Shown: positions 25,642 to 34,605 of the stretch, one piece after another
Layout: every line of letters begins with the position of its first letter
Position numbering within the stretch: position 1 is the first letter of the stretch
Assembly (NCBI GenBank): GCA_903859715.1
Contig: CAIONS010000060.1
Coordinates: forward strand, 1-64,000
Origin: an uncultured Opitutia bacterium
GTDB taxonomy: Bacteria; Verrucomicrobiota; Verrucomicrobiia; Opitutales; Opitutaceae
Length of the DNA stretch: 64,000 nt
Direction of reading: 5' to 3'
Notes under the pieces: generated by a model
Seen by the model: the letters and a program-made list of their open reading frames with translations, nothing else
What the model was told of the DNA's origin: nothing
Databases searched by the model: none
Made by a program: the position numbers and the translations under genes

Positions 25642-27336
25642 TCATACCCGGAAAAGGGCGCCGAGTTTTTTGCCCAGCAGGACGCTCAGGCCGGCGAGAG
25701 TGATGCCGAGGAAGACCATGGCCCAGACCCCGAGCGCGCTGGCGATGAATTTGCCGTCACCGAGGAGCTGGAAGAGCTCCATGATGGCCTTGGTGATCGG
25801 ATAAAAGGCCTGCTTCTGCGCCAGGATGAGCGAGTCGCTGACCTCGAGCATCGCGAAGGCAAAGGCGAGCAGGCCGCCGGCGATGAGGTTGGCCATGATG
25901 AGCGGGAGCGTGACCTTGATCATCGCCTTCAACGGCGGGCAGCCGAGGTTCTGGGCGGCTTCCTCGAGGGTCTCGCTGGTCTGCTCAAAGCCGGCGGCGG
26001 CGGCGCGGACAACGTAGGGCAGCCGGCGCACCGAGTAGGCGATGATGAGGAGAACGGTCGGGTCGCGCACGGGATTGAGGAACGCGAAGAGCCGGCCTTC
26101 CTGCGACATGGCGAGATAGCCGAAGGCGAGCACGAGTCCCGGCACGGCCAGCGGCAGCATCGCGAGAAAGTCGAGCACCTGCCGGCCGGCGATCCTGGAG
26201 CGCACCACCACATAGGCGATCGCGATGCCGAGGAGGAGGTCGATGACTGTGGAGATGCTGGCAAACTTCAGGCTGTTGGCGATCGCAGGCACGGTGAGGT
26301 CGTGGCCGAGGGCGAGGCGGAAATTATCCAGGGTGAAGGCGTGGGGCACGACGGTGGCGTACCATTCGCGGGAGAACGCGACGAGGATCACACCGACATG
26401 GGGCAGGATGGCGAAGCCCACCACACCGGCAAAGAGGGCGGTGCACAGGAGGGCCGGTCCGCGGGGCAGGGCGCGCGGTCCGCCCGAGCTGGTGGCCTTG
26501 GCCATCATGGCATAACCGGCGCGGCCGAACAGGCCCTTGCCCAGCGCGTAGATCGCGATGGAGCAGGTGAGCATGAGGGCGACGAGGGCGAACGGGAACG
26601 GGTTGCCGCCGATGTCCCGCAGCCCGTAGTAAATCTGGACGCTGGTCACGCGGGCGTAGTCAAAGATGAGCGGTGTGCCGAGTTCGGTGAACGACCAGAT
26701 GAAGACGATGGTGCCGCCCGCGAAGAGGCCCGGCCGGATGAGCGGCAGCGTGATCTTCCAAAAGCGCCGGAAGCCGGTGCAGCCGAGATTCTGGGCGGCC
26801 TCCTCCATGGCGGGATCGATGTTGGCGAGGGCGGCGACGGCGTTGAGGTAGATGATGGGATAGAGCGATAGGGCCTCGACGAGGGCGATGCCCCAGAACT
26901 GGTTCGCGGCAAACCAGTCGAAGGTCCAGCCATGCGGCCGCAGGCCGAGTTCGATGATCAGGGCATTGAGCGCGCCGTATTGGCCGAAAATCTGCCGGAT
27001 GCCGATGGCACCGACAAACGGCGGCAGGATCATCGGGATGAGCACCAGCGAGCCCAGCAGGCCCTTGCCGGGGAAAACAAACCGGTCGCTGATGAAGGCC
27101 AGGGGCAGCGCGACGAGCAGGGCGAGCGTGGTCGTCGCGCAGGCGATCAGGAAGGAGTTGATGAGGCCGTCGCGATAGGTCGGATCGGCGAGCAGTGCGG
27201 TCAGGTAGGAAAAGGTCAGGTGGCCGTCGGCGTTGATGAAGCCGCCCTTCAGGATCTGGCTGATGGGCCACAGGAAAAACACCGCGAAAAAGGCGGCGGT
27301 GAACCCAAAGACGATGCGCGCAAACGTTTTCGACAT
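25642..27336 (-). CDS. Iron-type ABC transporter permease, fused two-domain
   Basis: 564 residues, about 12 TM helices in two homologous halves. The cytoplasmic EAA loop, which couples to the ATPase, occurs twice: MEEAAQNLGCTGFRRFWKITLPLIRPG and LEEAAQNLGCPPLKAMIKVTLPLI. This is the FbpB/AfuB fused permease pattern. It probably serves with the ATPase and binding protein at 9189-11900, an orphan pair lacking a permease, 14 kb away. Here it follows mntR across a 250-bp gap with a strong hairpin. Confidence 0.85.
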   Translation of the reverse strand: MSKTFARIVFGFTAAFFAVFFLWPISQILKGGFINADGHLTFSYLTALLADPTYRDGLINSFLIACATTTLALLVALPLAFISDRFVFPGKGLLGSLVLIPMILPPFVGAIGIRQIFGQYGALNALIIELGLRPHGWTFDWFAANQFWGIALVEALSLYPIIYLNAVAALANIDPAMEEAAQNLGCTGFRRFWKITLPLIRPGLFAGGTIVFIWSFTELGTPLIFDYARVTSVQIYYGLRDIGGNPFPFALVALMLTCSIAIYALGKGLFGRAGYAMMAKATSSGGPRALPRGPALLCTALFAGVVGFAILPHVGVILVAFSREWYATVVPHAFTLDNFRLALGHDLTVPAIANSLKFASISTVIDLLLGIAIAYVVVRSRIAGRQVLDFLAMLPLAVPGLVLAFGYLAMSQEGRLFAFLNPVRDPTVLLIIAYSVRRLPYVVRAAAAGFEQTSETLEEAAQNLGCPPLKAMIKVTLPLIMANLIAGGLLAFAFAMLEVSDSLILAQKQAFYPITKAIMELFQLLGDGKFIASALGVWAMVFLGITLAGLSVLLGKKLGALFRV

Positions 27337-27453
27337 CGGCGCGCAGTGTGGTTGCGGCGCGCGGCGCGCGGCAAGGCGGAAGTCGGGCAGGACGGTTGCG
27401 GAGGGCGGATACCGGAAACCGGATGGTTCGGAGAGCTGAACTGCGAAGACGAG

Positions 27454-27523
27454 GTAGCAGCCGACGTAAGGAGGCTGGGGCAGGCCGTTCAGCTCAAGCC
27501 AGCCTCCTTACGTCGGCTGCTAC
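27454..27523. repeat. Pair of family A repeats forming a perfect 25-bp hairpin
   Basis: Two 25-bp units, at 27454-27478 (inverted) and 27499-27523 (direct), are exact reverse complements with a 20-nt loop. It lies in the gap 27337-27587 between mntR and the permease and may act as transcription terminator or mobile BIME-like unit. Otherwise that gap shows only low-complexity Gly/Cys-coding sequence and no gene. Confidence 0.9.
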
Positions 27524-27587
27524 AAACGCCGGCGCTCTTTCGTCCTGCTCAGGCTATCCGGTATCCGCCCTCGGCAATCGTGCCCGG

Positions 27588-28040
27588 CTACGGCGTAGTC
27601 CGACGCACGTGCCGCTCGAAGGCGGCGAGCGTCTGAGGGCTGACGTGGTGCTCGATGCCCTCGGCATCCAGCTCCGCGGTTTTTTCCGGAATGCCGAGGG
27701 CGCGCAGGAAGGCGACCACCACGGCATGCCGCCGATGGCACTCGGCGGCCAGGCGCCGGCCGGCCTCAGTCAGGAAGATGGCGCGGTAAGGGCGCGCGAT
27801 GACGTAACCGTCCCGCTGCAAGCGGGCCAGCGTGCGGTTGACGGTCACGTGGGTGACTCCGAGCCGGCGAGCCAGGTCCACGACCCGGGCCTCGCCCTGG
27901 GACGCGGCAAGGTCGGCGATCGCCTCGGCGTAGTCCTCGGAGATTTCGGACGCGTGCTCGCGCCGGGTCTGGCGCAGGCTCTCGGCCTGCAGGGCCGAGG
28001 GCCGCACGAGCTTCCGGGTTGGTCGGGAGGACGGTTTCAC
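27588..28040 (-). CDS. mntR: Manganese-responsive transcriptional regulator MntR (DtxR family)
   Basis: About 150 residues with the long N-terminal extension of E. coli-type MntR. The winged helix has DLARRLGVTHVTVNRTLARLQRDGYV, followed by the metal-dimerisation part with HRRHAVVVAFLRALGI, AELDAEGIEHHVS. His, Glu and Asp ligands of the DtxR/MntR family are in place. With Mn(II) bound it should repress mntH. The start is GTG 28040, or TTG 28052; no SD decides it. It is divergent from the outer-membrane protein/mntH operon. Confidence 0.88.
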   Translation of the reverse strand: MKPSSRPTRKLVRPSALQAESLRQTRREHASEISEDYAEAIADLAASQGEARVVDLARRLGVTHVTVNRTLARLQRDGYVIARPYRAIFLTEAGRRLAAECHRRHAVVVAFLRALGIPEKTAELDAEGIEHHVSPQTLAAFERHVRRTTP

Positions 28041-28065
28041 GGCTGGAAGCAAAGCAAGGATTCAG

Positions 28066-28104
28066 TTGACAAGTCGAGCGGAGATTATGTAGCACTAGCT
28101 ACAT
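28066..28104 (+). promoter_or_regulatory. Promoter and MntR operator for the mntH operon
   Basis: A -35 TTGACA sits at 28066-28071. The palindrome ATGTAGCACTAGCTACAT (28087-28104, perfect 7-bp arms) covers the likely -10 (TAGCAC, 18-bp spacer). Its TAGC-N4-GCTA core equals the core of the E. coli MntR box as I remember it. A repressor bound there would block transcription. The ATG at 28106 follows at once, so the transcript may be leaderless. A further GCTACATC half-site lies at 28117-28124. Confidence 0.7.
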
Positions 28105-28105
28105 C

Positions 28106-28957
28106 ATGTTGAAAAAGCTACATCGCCTGCCTTTCATCCTTGCGACAGTCGCCGGGCTGGGGGCGGACCCGATCCGGGCCGGGGAGCCGCAGGCGGCAAC
28201 CATTCCGGCCGGGGCGGTGGCGGAAGGTGCCCCGGCGGCCGGAGCGCTCCGTGACCTGCAAAGCGACCGGCCGGACGTGACGGAAAGCCCGTATACGGTG
28301 GATGCCGGTCATGCCCAGCTGGAGATGGATTTCGCCAACCTAGCAATCAACCGGGAGGACGGCACGCGGACGGTGGCCTGGGGGGTGGCGCCGTTCAACC
28401 TGCGGCTGGGCCTGACTCCGAGCGTCGAACTGGGCCTCTTCCTGGAACCTTTCCGGCAGGTGACGGCGACCGCGCCCGGAGACGCCCGGGCCACCGCCAG
28501 CGGCATGGGGGATTTTACGCTGCGGGCCAAATGGAACTTTTCGGGCAATGATGGTGGACCGGCATTCGGGCTGATCACCGACCTGAAATTGCCGACGGCG
28601 GCGCGAAGCCTGGGCGACGATGCGGTGGAGGAAACGGTGCTCCTGCCGGTGGACCTGGAATTCGGCGGATGGGACCTCGGCGCGATGACCGGGGTGGATT
28701 TTCGCCGGGGCATCAGGACAGGCCGACGGGGGGTGTGGATCAACAGCATCACGACCGGCCATGCCCTTGCCGGCAGCCTTGCGGGCTACGTCGAGCTCGC
28801 CTCCCAAACCGGGGAGGGCGCGCAGGTAGCCACGTTTGACACGGGTCTGACGTACAAGCTCGATGCCAACACCCAGCTTGATATCGGCGCCCAGTTTGGG
28901 CTTTCCCGCGGGGCCGACGATCTGCTGATTTTCAGCGGTCTTACCCGCCGGTTCTGA
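28106..28957 (+). CDS. Outer-membrane transporter-like beta-barrel protein in the manganese operon
   Basis: 283 residues with a signal peptide (about residues 1-24) and a beta-rich body: alternating strands, SDRPDVTESPYTVDAGHAQLEMD near the start (the SDRPD...T.SP..V opening of MetA-pathway/transporter-like barrels), GDFTLRAKWNF, TGLTYKLDANTQLDIGAQFGLS and a C-terminal phenylalanine (TRRF). I expect a porin-like barrel. It directly precedes mntH by 13 bp and is under the same MntR-type operator, so it may admit Mn(II) through the outer membrane. That role is inference. Confidence 0.65.
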   Translation: MLKKLHRLPFILATVAGLGADPIRAGEPQAATIPAGAVAEGAPAAGALRDLQSDRPDVTESPYTVDAGHAQLEMDFANLAINREDGTRTVAWGVAPFNLRLGLTPSVELGLFLEPFRQVTATAPGDARATASGMGDFTLRAKWNFSGNDGGPAFGLITDLKLPTAARSLGDDAVEETVLLPVDLEFGGWDLGAMTGVDFRRGIRTGRRGVWINSITTGHALAGSLAGYVELASQTGEGAQVATFDTGLTYKLDANTQLDIGAQFGLSRGADDLLIFSGLTRRF

Positions 28958-28970
28958 ACCGACTGACTTT

Positions 28971-30371
28971 ATGAGCGACGTTCCACCCGATACTTCCCCG
29001 TCCGAGAGCGGCTGGCATACACCGGCGGCGGCACCCAGCCTGCCTGAGTCACATCGCAGCATTACGGTGCCCGCGGATGCCTCGTTCTGGCGGAAGGTGC
29101 TCGCCTTTTCCGGACCGGGATTTCTGGTCGCCGTCGGCTACATGGATCCGGGCAACTGGGCCACGGACCTCGCGGGCGGAGCGAAATTCGGCTACACACT
29201 CCTTTCCGTCATCATGATTTCCAATCTGATGGCGATCCTGCTCCAATACCTGTGCATCAAGCTGGGCGTGGCCACCGGCCGGGATCTGGCGCAGGCTTGC
29301 CGGGATCACTATTCCCGTCCCACCGTATGGTTCCTCTGGATCCTGTGCGAGCTGGCCATCGCCGCGTGCGACTTGGCGGAGGTAGTGGGGTCGGCGATCG
29401 GACTGCAGCTGCTCTTCGGCATTCCGCTGGTTTGGGGCTGTGTCATCACCGCATTTGACGTGATGATCGTGCTGCTGCTCCAGCACCGCGGCTTTCGGCA
29501 CATCGAGGCGCTGGTGATCGCGCTGATCCTGACCATCGGCGGATGCTTTGCGGTGGAACTGTTCGTGGCGAAGCCGGACCTGGGCGGGGTCATGGCCGGG
29601 TTCATCCCGCGGCTCGAGATCCTGCGGAACTCCGAGATGCTGTACGTCGCGATCGGCATCCTCGGAGCCACGGTGATGCCGCACAACCTCTACCTCCATT
29701 CATCGATCATCCAGACCCGGAAATTCCTGCAGAATTCGGCGGGCAAGGCCGAGGCGATCAAGTTCGGCGCGATCGACTCCACCTTTGCCCTGATGTTCGC
29801 GCTCTTCATCAACGCCGCCATTCTTGTGCTGGCCGCGGCGGCGTTTCACGGCAACGGCCATGAGCAGGTCGGCGAGATCCAGGAAGCGTATCACCTGCTC
29901 GACGGCGTGCTGGGAGTCACTTTCGCGGGTACGCTGTTTGCCCTGGCGTTGCTGGCCTCCGGCCAGAATTCCACGCTCACCGGCACGCTGGCCGGTCAGA
30001 TCGTGATGGAGGGATTTCTCAACATCCGCCTGCGCCCCTGGCTGCGGCGGCTGATCACGCGGGCCATCGCCATCGTGCCGGCTGTGGTGATCATCGGCAT
30101 TTACGGGGAAAGCAAAAGCACCCAGCTGCTGGTCGGCAGCCAGGTGTGCCTGAGCATGCAGCTCGGTTTCGCCTGCTGGCCGCTCATGCGTTTTACGGGC
30201 GATCGCGCCAAGATGGGAGAGTTTGTGAATTCCTGGTGGATCAGGCTCCTGGGGTGGGCCACCACGCTTGTCATTATCGTGCTTAATGTAAAACTGCTCG
30301 CCGACATCCTGCTGCCAGACCCGTGGAGCCAGTGGCTCTACGCGCATCTCGGTCTGCCCCCTTCCACCTAA
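28971..30371 (+). CDS. mntH: Divalent metal (Mn/Fe) transporter, Nramp family
   Basis: 466 residues, about 11 TM helices. The metal-binding motif DPGN is in GYMDPGNWATD (about 58-68), and the TM6 motif MPHNLYLHS is at about 236-244. GQNSTLTGTLAGQIVMEGFL is also conserved. It imports Mn(II) with protons. The soluble N-terminal ~40 residues are longer than in E. coli MntH. Its position behind the outer-membrane protein, opposite mntR, supports manganese. Confidence 0.93.
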   Translation: MSDVPPDTSPSESGWHTPAAAPSLPESHRSITVPADASFWRKVLAFSGPGFLVAVGYMDPGNWATDLAGGAKFGYTLLSVIMISNLMAILLQYLCIKLGVATGRDLAQACRDHYSRPTVWFLWILCELAIAACDLAEVVGSAIGLQLLFGIPLVWGCVITAFDVMIVLLLQHRGFRHIEALVIALILTIGGCFAVELFVAKPDLGGVMAGFIPRLEILRNSEMLYVAIGILGATVMPHNLYLHSSIIQTRKFLQNSAGKAEAIKFGAIDSTFALMFALFINAAILVLAAAAFHGNGHEQVGEIQEAYHLLDGVLGVTFAGTLFALALLASGQNSTLTGTLAGQIVMEGFLNIRLRPWLRRLITRAIAIVPAVVIIGIYGESKSTQLLVGSQVCLSMQLGFACWPLMRFTGDRAKMGEFVNSWWIRLLGWATTLVIIVLNVKLLADILLPDPWSQWLYAHLGLPPST

Positions 30372-30383
30372 GCCAGATTTTCC

Positions 30384-30827
30384 ATGTACCGTAAAATACT
30401 CGTCGCTCTGGAGAACGGGCGGGCCGATGACACACTCGTGCCGCACATCGCGGAACTGGCCCGGCGGCTGGGCTCGGAGCTGCTGCTGGTGCATGTGGCC
30501 GACGGGTGGGCCGCCCGCAATTTCAACCAGCTCAAGCTGGCCGAGTCGGCCGAGATGAAGGCGGACCAGGCCTACCTCGACGGTGTGGCAGCGCGGTTGC
30601 GCAGCGGCGGCCTGACGGTGGGCAGCGAACTGGTGCTCGGAAATCCGCCGACGGAGATCCTGAAGACGGCCGAGGCCCGGGCGTGCGATCTCATCGCGAT
30701 GACCTCGCATGGCCACAAATTGATCGGGGATTTTTTCCTGGGCAGCACGATCGACAAGGTGCGGCACAATACGACAATTCCCATCCTGGTGGTCCGGGCG
30801 GGCAGCGGGACGGCGGCGCCGTTCTGA
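30384..30827 (+). CDS. Universal stress protein (UspA family)
   Basis: 147 residues starting MYRKILVALENGRADDTLVPHIAEL with the Rossmann-like Usp fold. The ATP-loop region is at the C-terminus: MTSHGHKLIGDFFLGSTIDKVRHNTTIPILVV. Cytoplasmic. It follows mntH after 12 bp and is probably part of that operon, which suggests a link between metal supply and stress survival. Confidence 0.88.
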   Translation: MYRKILVALENGRADDTLVPHIAELARRLGSELLLVHVADGWAARNFNQLKLAESAEMKADQAYLDGVAARLRSGGLTVGSELVLGNPPTEILKTAEARACDLIAMTSHGHKLIGDFFLGSTIDKVRHNTTIPILVVRAGSGTAAPF

Positions 30828-30850
30828 ACGACAGAGAAAGTGGCACACGC

Positions 30851-31735
30851 ATGAGTCTGACGGACAGCCACGTTCATCTCTATCCGCCGGCGGTGAACCG
30901 GCATCCGCCCGGCTGGGCGAAGAAGCAAGGCGAACCGCACTGGGCGCTGCTCTGCACGCGTCGGCGCAAGGACGGCCGGGCGGTGCAGGGATTTCCGGGC
31001 GTGGCGGCATTGCTCCGCGCCATGGATGCGGCGGGCGTCGCACGGGCGGTGCTGCTCGGCTGGTACTGGGAAAAGCCGGAGACCTGCGCGCAGCAAAACC
31101 GTTTTTATGCGAGCTGTGTGCGGGCGCATCCCGACCGGCTGGCGGCGTTTGCCACCGTCCAACCTGCGGCCGGACGAAAGGCGGCGTTGGACGAAGTGCG
31201 GCGCGCGGCGGGCGAGGGATTGCGCGGATTGGGCGAGCTCTCGCCGCATTCCCAGGGATACCGGGTGGACGATGCGATCTTCGGGGCCGTGCTGAAGCTG
31301 GCGGCGAAACTCAAGCTGCCGGTGAATCTGCATGTGACGGATCCGGACAGCCGAGATTATCCGGGGCGTGTGGCGACGCCATTGAAAGATTTCGTGTGGC
31401 TGGCGCAGAAACACCCGGAGACGACATTCATCCTCGCTCACTGGGGCGGGCTGCTCCCGTTGCGAAATCCAGCGGCGCTCAAATTGAAAAACCTATTCTA
31501 CGACACGGCCGCATCACCGCTGCTTTACGATGAGGGAATATGGCGGAAATTTCTGACGCAGGTGCCGGCCGAGCGCGTGCTTTTTGGCTCGGATTATCCG
31601 CTGAACGCCTATCCGCGAATCGATGAGGAGCCGGTGATGGCCCGGTTGGTGGCCGAGTTGCACCGGTCCGGGCTGACCGCGGATCAGTTGCGCGCCGTGG
31701 CCGGCGGCACTGCGGCGCGACTGCTCAAGCGGTGA
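30851..31735 (+). CDS. Amidohydrolase (TIM-barrel metal hydrolase)
   Basis: 294 residues. The metal-binding pattern starts with DSHVHLYPP (HxH, residues 6-8), then HVTDPDSRDYP with a barrel His, ILAHWGG (second His) and FGSDYPLNAY with a catalytic Asp. This is the amidohydrolase_2 (PF04909) family, which includes decarboxylases and lactonases; substrate unknown. The start ATG 30851 is 23 bp behind uspA. It is the last gene of the mntH transcript. Confidence 0.82.
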   Translation: MSLTDSHVHLYPPAVNRHPPGWAKKQGEPHWALLCTRRRKDGRAVQGFPGVAALLRAMDAAGVARAVLLGWYWEKPETCAQQNRFYASCVRAHPDRLAAFATVQPAAGRKAALDEVRRAAGEGLRGLGELSPHSQGYRVDDAIFGAVLKLAAKLKLPVNLHVTDPDSRDYPGRVATPLKDFVWLAQKHPETTFILAHWGGLLPLRNPAALKLKNLFYDTAASPLLYDEGIWRKFLTQVPAERVLFGSDYPLNAYPRIDEEPVMARLVAELHRSGLTADQLRAVAGGTAARLLKR

Positions 31736-31738
31736 GAT

Positions 31739-31912
31739 TTACCACGAAGGGCACGAAGCACACGAAGATCGTCCATCCGATCCATACATTTCACCGCAAG
31801 GAGCGCGAGGCCGCGAAGACAGAAGCCTGATTGCTTGGTTCGGAGCTTCGCGTCCTTCGAGCTCTTTGCGGTAAAAAATCAGGTGGCTTGGGCTTCGTGA
31901 TCTTCGTGGTGA
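31739..31912. repeat. Nested inverted repeat of 'cacgaag' and 'gcaaag' units
   Basis: Outer arms (31739-31769, accacgaagggcacgaag; and 31892-31912, cttcgtgatcttcgtggt) enclose inner arms at 31790-31818 and 31846-31877 (caccgcaaggagcgcg / ctctttgcggt). It fills the gap between convergent genes. The same style is seen at 3152-3240 and 54340-54430. Confidence 0.7.
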
Positions 31913-31929
31913 AAATGAATTGGGTCCGA

Positions 31930-33135
31930 TCAAGGCGCGAGCGGAGCGTTGGGGTGGTTCGGGCCGAAGTGCATCAGGATTACCAGCGGTTCGCATGGAC
32001 TGAGGTTCACCACTTGGAGGCCATTACACGCGGCCGACTCACTCACAAAGAATTCGTCGGCACTCGGCTGGCCGTAACGCAGCATCGTCGCAGACTCGAC
32101 GGGGAAGGCCCCGAAACGGCCATGACCCTGGATCGCGATGCAGCCGAAGGCGACGGGCTCGACGAGTGAGACAGAGCTACCCGGCGGCAGGGTAAACTCC
32201 TTGGCGCTGAAATACGGATTGCCGTAGGTGATCCACGTCACGCTGGCCGGCGAAGGCGCGGCGGGATCCGGCAGGGGCGGACGGAAGTAATGCCGTTTGT
32301 AATGTGGATCGGTATTTTTCTCCCAGTCCATCAGGGACAGGAGCGTGTCGAGATCGGTGCGTCCCGGCGGACAGTTCTCGTCCAGAAAGGAGCGGGGATA
32401 AATTTCGCCGGCGACAATGTTCTCATGGACGGAGTTCACGTCGCTGTTCCATTGCGGCTCATAGGTGAGGACCGATCCCGGGGCGTGAACGACGCCGGGC
32501 GGAGTATACCAGCCGGTGCCGAGTTCGATCCGGTGGGCGCGCGACAACTCGGTGATGCGGGTGTCGCCGGCTTCGAAGCGAGAGAGGCGCTCGCGCACCT
32601 CGGCCCGCGTGCAATCCGGGTCGTAGCCGAAGTAGGTGTGGGGAAACGAGCCGAGATGGTTGTTCAGCTGGCGCGGGAAGAAATAAGCCTCGGGTTTGCC
32701 GAGCCGGCCAATGGCGGCGGCTGCGTCAAACCCCAGATGCAGGTGGTGAAAGAGCGGCGTCTGGTAGTCGAAGAACTTGGAATAGACCGGCCAGCCGCCG
32801 TGCCGGCGGATGAGTTCGTCGCCTACGAGCGCCGCGCCCAGTTCGGCCTGGGTGTCGGCGAGGGTGAATTTCTCCTCCGGACGATTGGAAAGTGGCAGCA
32901 CCTGGCTCAACCCCTCATCCGGCGCGGCGAGCGGGCCGTTCATGCAGCGGATGACCGAGCTGAACCAGCGTTCCTTGATCGAACCGCGGGCCGTGCCGAG
33001 CGCGTAGTAGTCGTCCGGGTGGAGCCGGAGACGCCGGCCGGCCTGTCCAAAACGGCGGGGAACGAAGATGGGAATAAGGCGGAGGACGCCTTGGCCTTGA
33101 TCGAAGGTGGAGTGAATGCGCTCGCGCAGGCTCAT
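31930..33135 (-). CDS. Cupin-fold sugar-phosphate isomerase-like protein (ManA-like)
   Basis: 401 residues. It looks like a type-I mannose-6-phosphate isomerase relative: KPEAYFFP-type strand, HLHLGFDAAAAIG, HAPGSVLTYEPQWNSDVNSVHENI (candidate metal and active-site residues) and a C-terminal barrel ending in a HFGPNHPNAPLAP-like segment. The central TRAEVRERLSRFEAGD resembles the helical insert of ManA. The sequence is divergent, and the exact substrate is not clear. Start ATG 33135 (MSLRERIHSTF); the frame beyond it is atypical. Confidence 0.6.
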   Translation of the reverse strand: MSLRERIHSTFDQGQGVLRLIPIFVPRRFGQAGRRLRLHPDDYYALGTARGSIKERWFSSVIRCMNGPLAAPDEGLSQVLPLSNRPEEKFTLADTQAELGAALVGDELIRRHGGWPVYSKFFDYQTPLFHHLHLGFDAAAAIGRLGKPEAYFFPRQLNNHLGSFPHTYFGYDPDCTRAEVRERLSRFEAGDTRITELSRAHRIELGTGWYTPPGVVHAPGSVLTYEPQWNSDVNSVHENIVAGEIYPRSFLDENCPPGRTDLDTLLSLMDWEKNTDPHYKRHYFRPPLPDPAAPSPASVTWITYGNPYFSAKEFTLPPGSSVSLVEPVAFGCIAIQGHGRFGAFPVESATMLRYGQPSADEFFVSESAACNGLQVVNLSPCEPLVILMHFGPNHPNAPLAP

Positions 33136-33278
33136 GGGGTTGGGGATGGCCGGAAGCTGGTGATTTCCGAAGCGGGCGCAATCTTTCCAATCTCCAAGTG
33201 CCGCCTCGCGCCGATTCGATTCCATGCATGCGGAGACTTCGGAGGCGCGACTAAGGCCGGCCCTGTTTCGGGCAGGTA

Positions 33279-34538
33279 TTACAAGCGTAGCTGGTCCGGG
33301 CAGGTTGACAAAGCCCATGAGACCACGGGGCTGCGCGGGTGGGGAATGATGATCTGAAGGCCTGTGCTCAGTCCGGATGGCAAGGCCACGGGTATGGTCA
33401 AGACGGGCAGGCCGCCGATGCTGGCGGGGGTTGTGAGTGTCAGGATCCTCAGTCGGTTTGCCAGGGTGCAGTCGGCTTTGGTCAGGGCGGCAAAGGGCGA
33501 CGCGGGCAGGATTAGAAAATCGAACGTGCGGAAATACTGCTTGAAAGCGTTTCGGATCGTGGCGGTGGCGTGTTGGGCGGTGCTGCGTTGTGCGGTCGTC
33601 AGGCTATGTACGCGGTTGAGGCGTTGCCAGACGCCGGGGTCGTAGCGCTCGCGATATCGCTCGGCCCAAGGGTGGTGAATGGCCCAGGCTTCGTCGGCGA
33701 CCGTGGTGTTATAGGCGTCAACGCTGGCGGAAAAGGCCGCGAGCAGAGCGTCCCGGGTCGTGGCATCGGCAGCCGGAGCCAACGTTGCAGCGGCCTCGCG
33801 ACAGGCTGCAGCGACTTCGGGGTCGAGCCCGGGTAATTCCAGATAGCAGCCACCGGGTGCCTCCAGGCTCGCGGGCAACCCGATCAGGGCGGTGATCGCA
33901 GTCTTCATGTCGCCAGCGGTGGCCGTGAACCAGCCAGCGGTGTCGTAGCTTGGCGCCAGTGGAAACGCATCGGCGATGAGCGCGTCGTGCGGTGTTAGTC
34001 GAAAACCGAACAGTTCGCAGAAAGCCGCCGGCAGACGCACGGAGCCGCCGGTGTCGGTGCCGATGGCCAGCGGGGCGATGCCGGCGGCAACGATCGCGGC
34101 CGAGCCGCTGCTGGAGCCGCCCGTAGTCCGGCCGGGAAAGCGGGGATGCTCGCAATCGCCGTAATGCGGGTTCTCGCCCGTGATGCCGTAGGCAAATTCA
34201 TGCAGGTGCGTCCGGCCGGCCAAAACCCCGCCCGCGTCCTGCAACGCCCGGACCATGGCACAGTCCTGATCCGCGGGTGGAAAAACCTCGGGAAGAAACG
34301 TGGAGCCCGCAAACATGGGCTGTCCGGCCAAGGGAAAAAGATCCTTCAGGAAATACGGCACGCCACCCAGCGGGGCGCCCCGTGAAACCCGGGCGAAAAC
34401 TTCTGCAAGCGCAGCCTCGTCCGGCAGCGCGGCGATGACAGCGGGTTGCTGGCCGGGAGCCAGCCGGGTGCGGATGCGGTGGTGGACCTCGCGGGCGGCT
34501 TCCGCCGGGGGGAGTTGCTGCCACTCGGGGAACGTCAT
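33279..34538 (-). CDS. Amidase signature family hydrolase
   Basis: 419 residues. The Ser-cisSer-Lys machinery is visible: FLKDLF (Lys), TTGGSSSGSAA (cis-Ser) and GTDTGGSVRLPAA (nucleophile Ser). It hydrolyses amide bonds; substrates in the family range from aryl amides to allophanate and Gln-tRNA. Start ATG 34538 (MTFPEWQQLPP). It diverges from an NMT1-type receptor gene, suggesting a role in using a nitrogen compound. It is not GatA: no gatB or gatC adjacent. Confidence 0.85.
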   Translation of the reverse strand: MTFPEWQQLPPAEAAREVHHRIRTRLAPGQQPAVIAALPDEAALAEVFARVSRGAPLGGVPYFLKDLFPLAGQPMFAGSTFLPEVFPPADQDCAMVRALQDAGGVLAGRTHLHEFAYGITGENPHYGDCEHPRFPGRTTGGSSSGSAAIVAAGIAPLAIGTDTGGSVRLPAAFCELFGFRLTPHDALIADAFPLAPSYDTAGWFTATAGDMKTAITALIGLPASLEAPGGCYLELPGLDPEVAAACREAAATLAPAADATTRDALLAAFSASVDAYNTTVADEAWAIHHPWAERYRERYDPGVWQRLNRVHSLTTAQRSTAQHATATIRNAFKQYFRTFDFLILPASPFAALTKADCTLANRLRILTLTTPASIGGLPVLTIPVALPSGLSTGLQIIIPHPRSPVVSWALSTCPDQLRL

Positions 34539-34605
34539 GCGGGGAGGCTTGATGCTGACTGGACTCGGAGCAACTCCGAGAGACGGCGAGGAATCAAGAC
34601 ATGAA

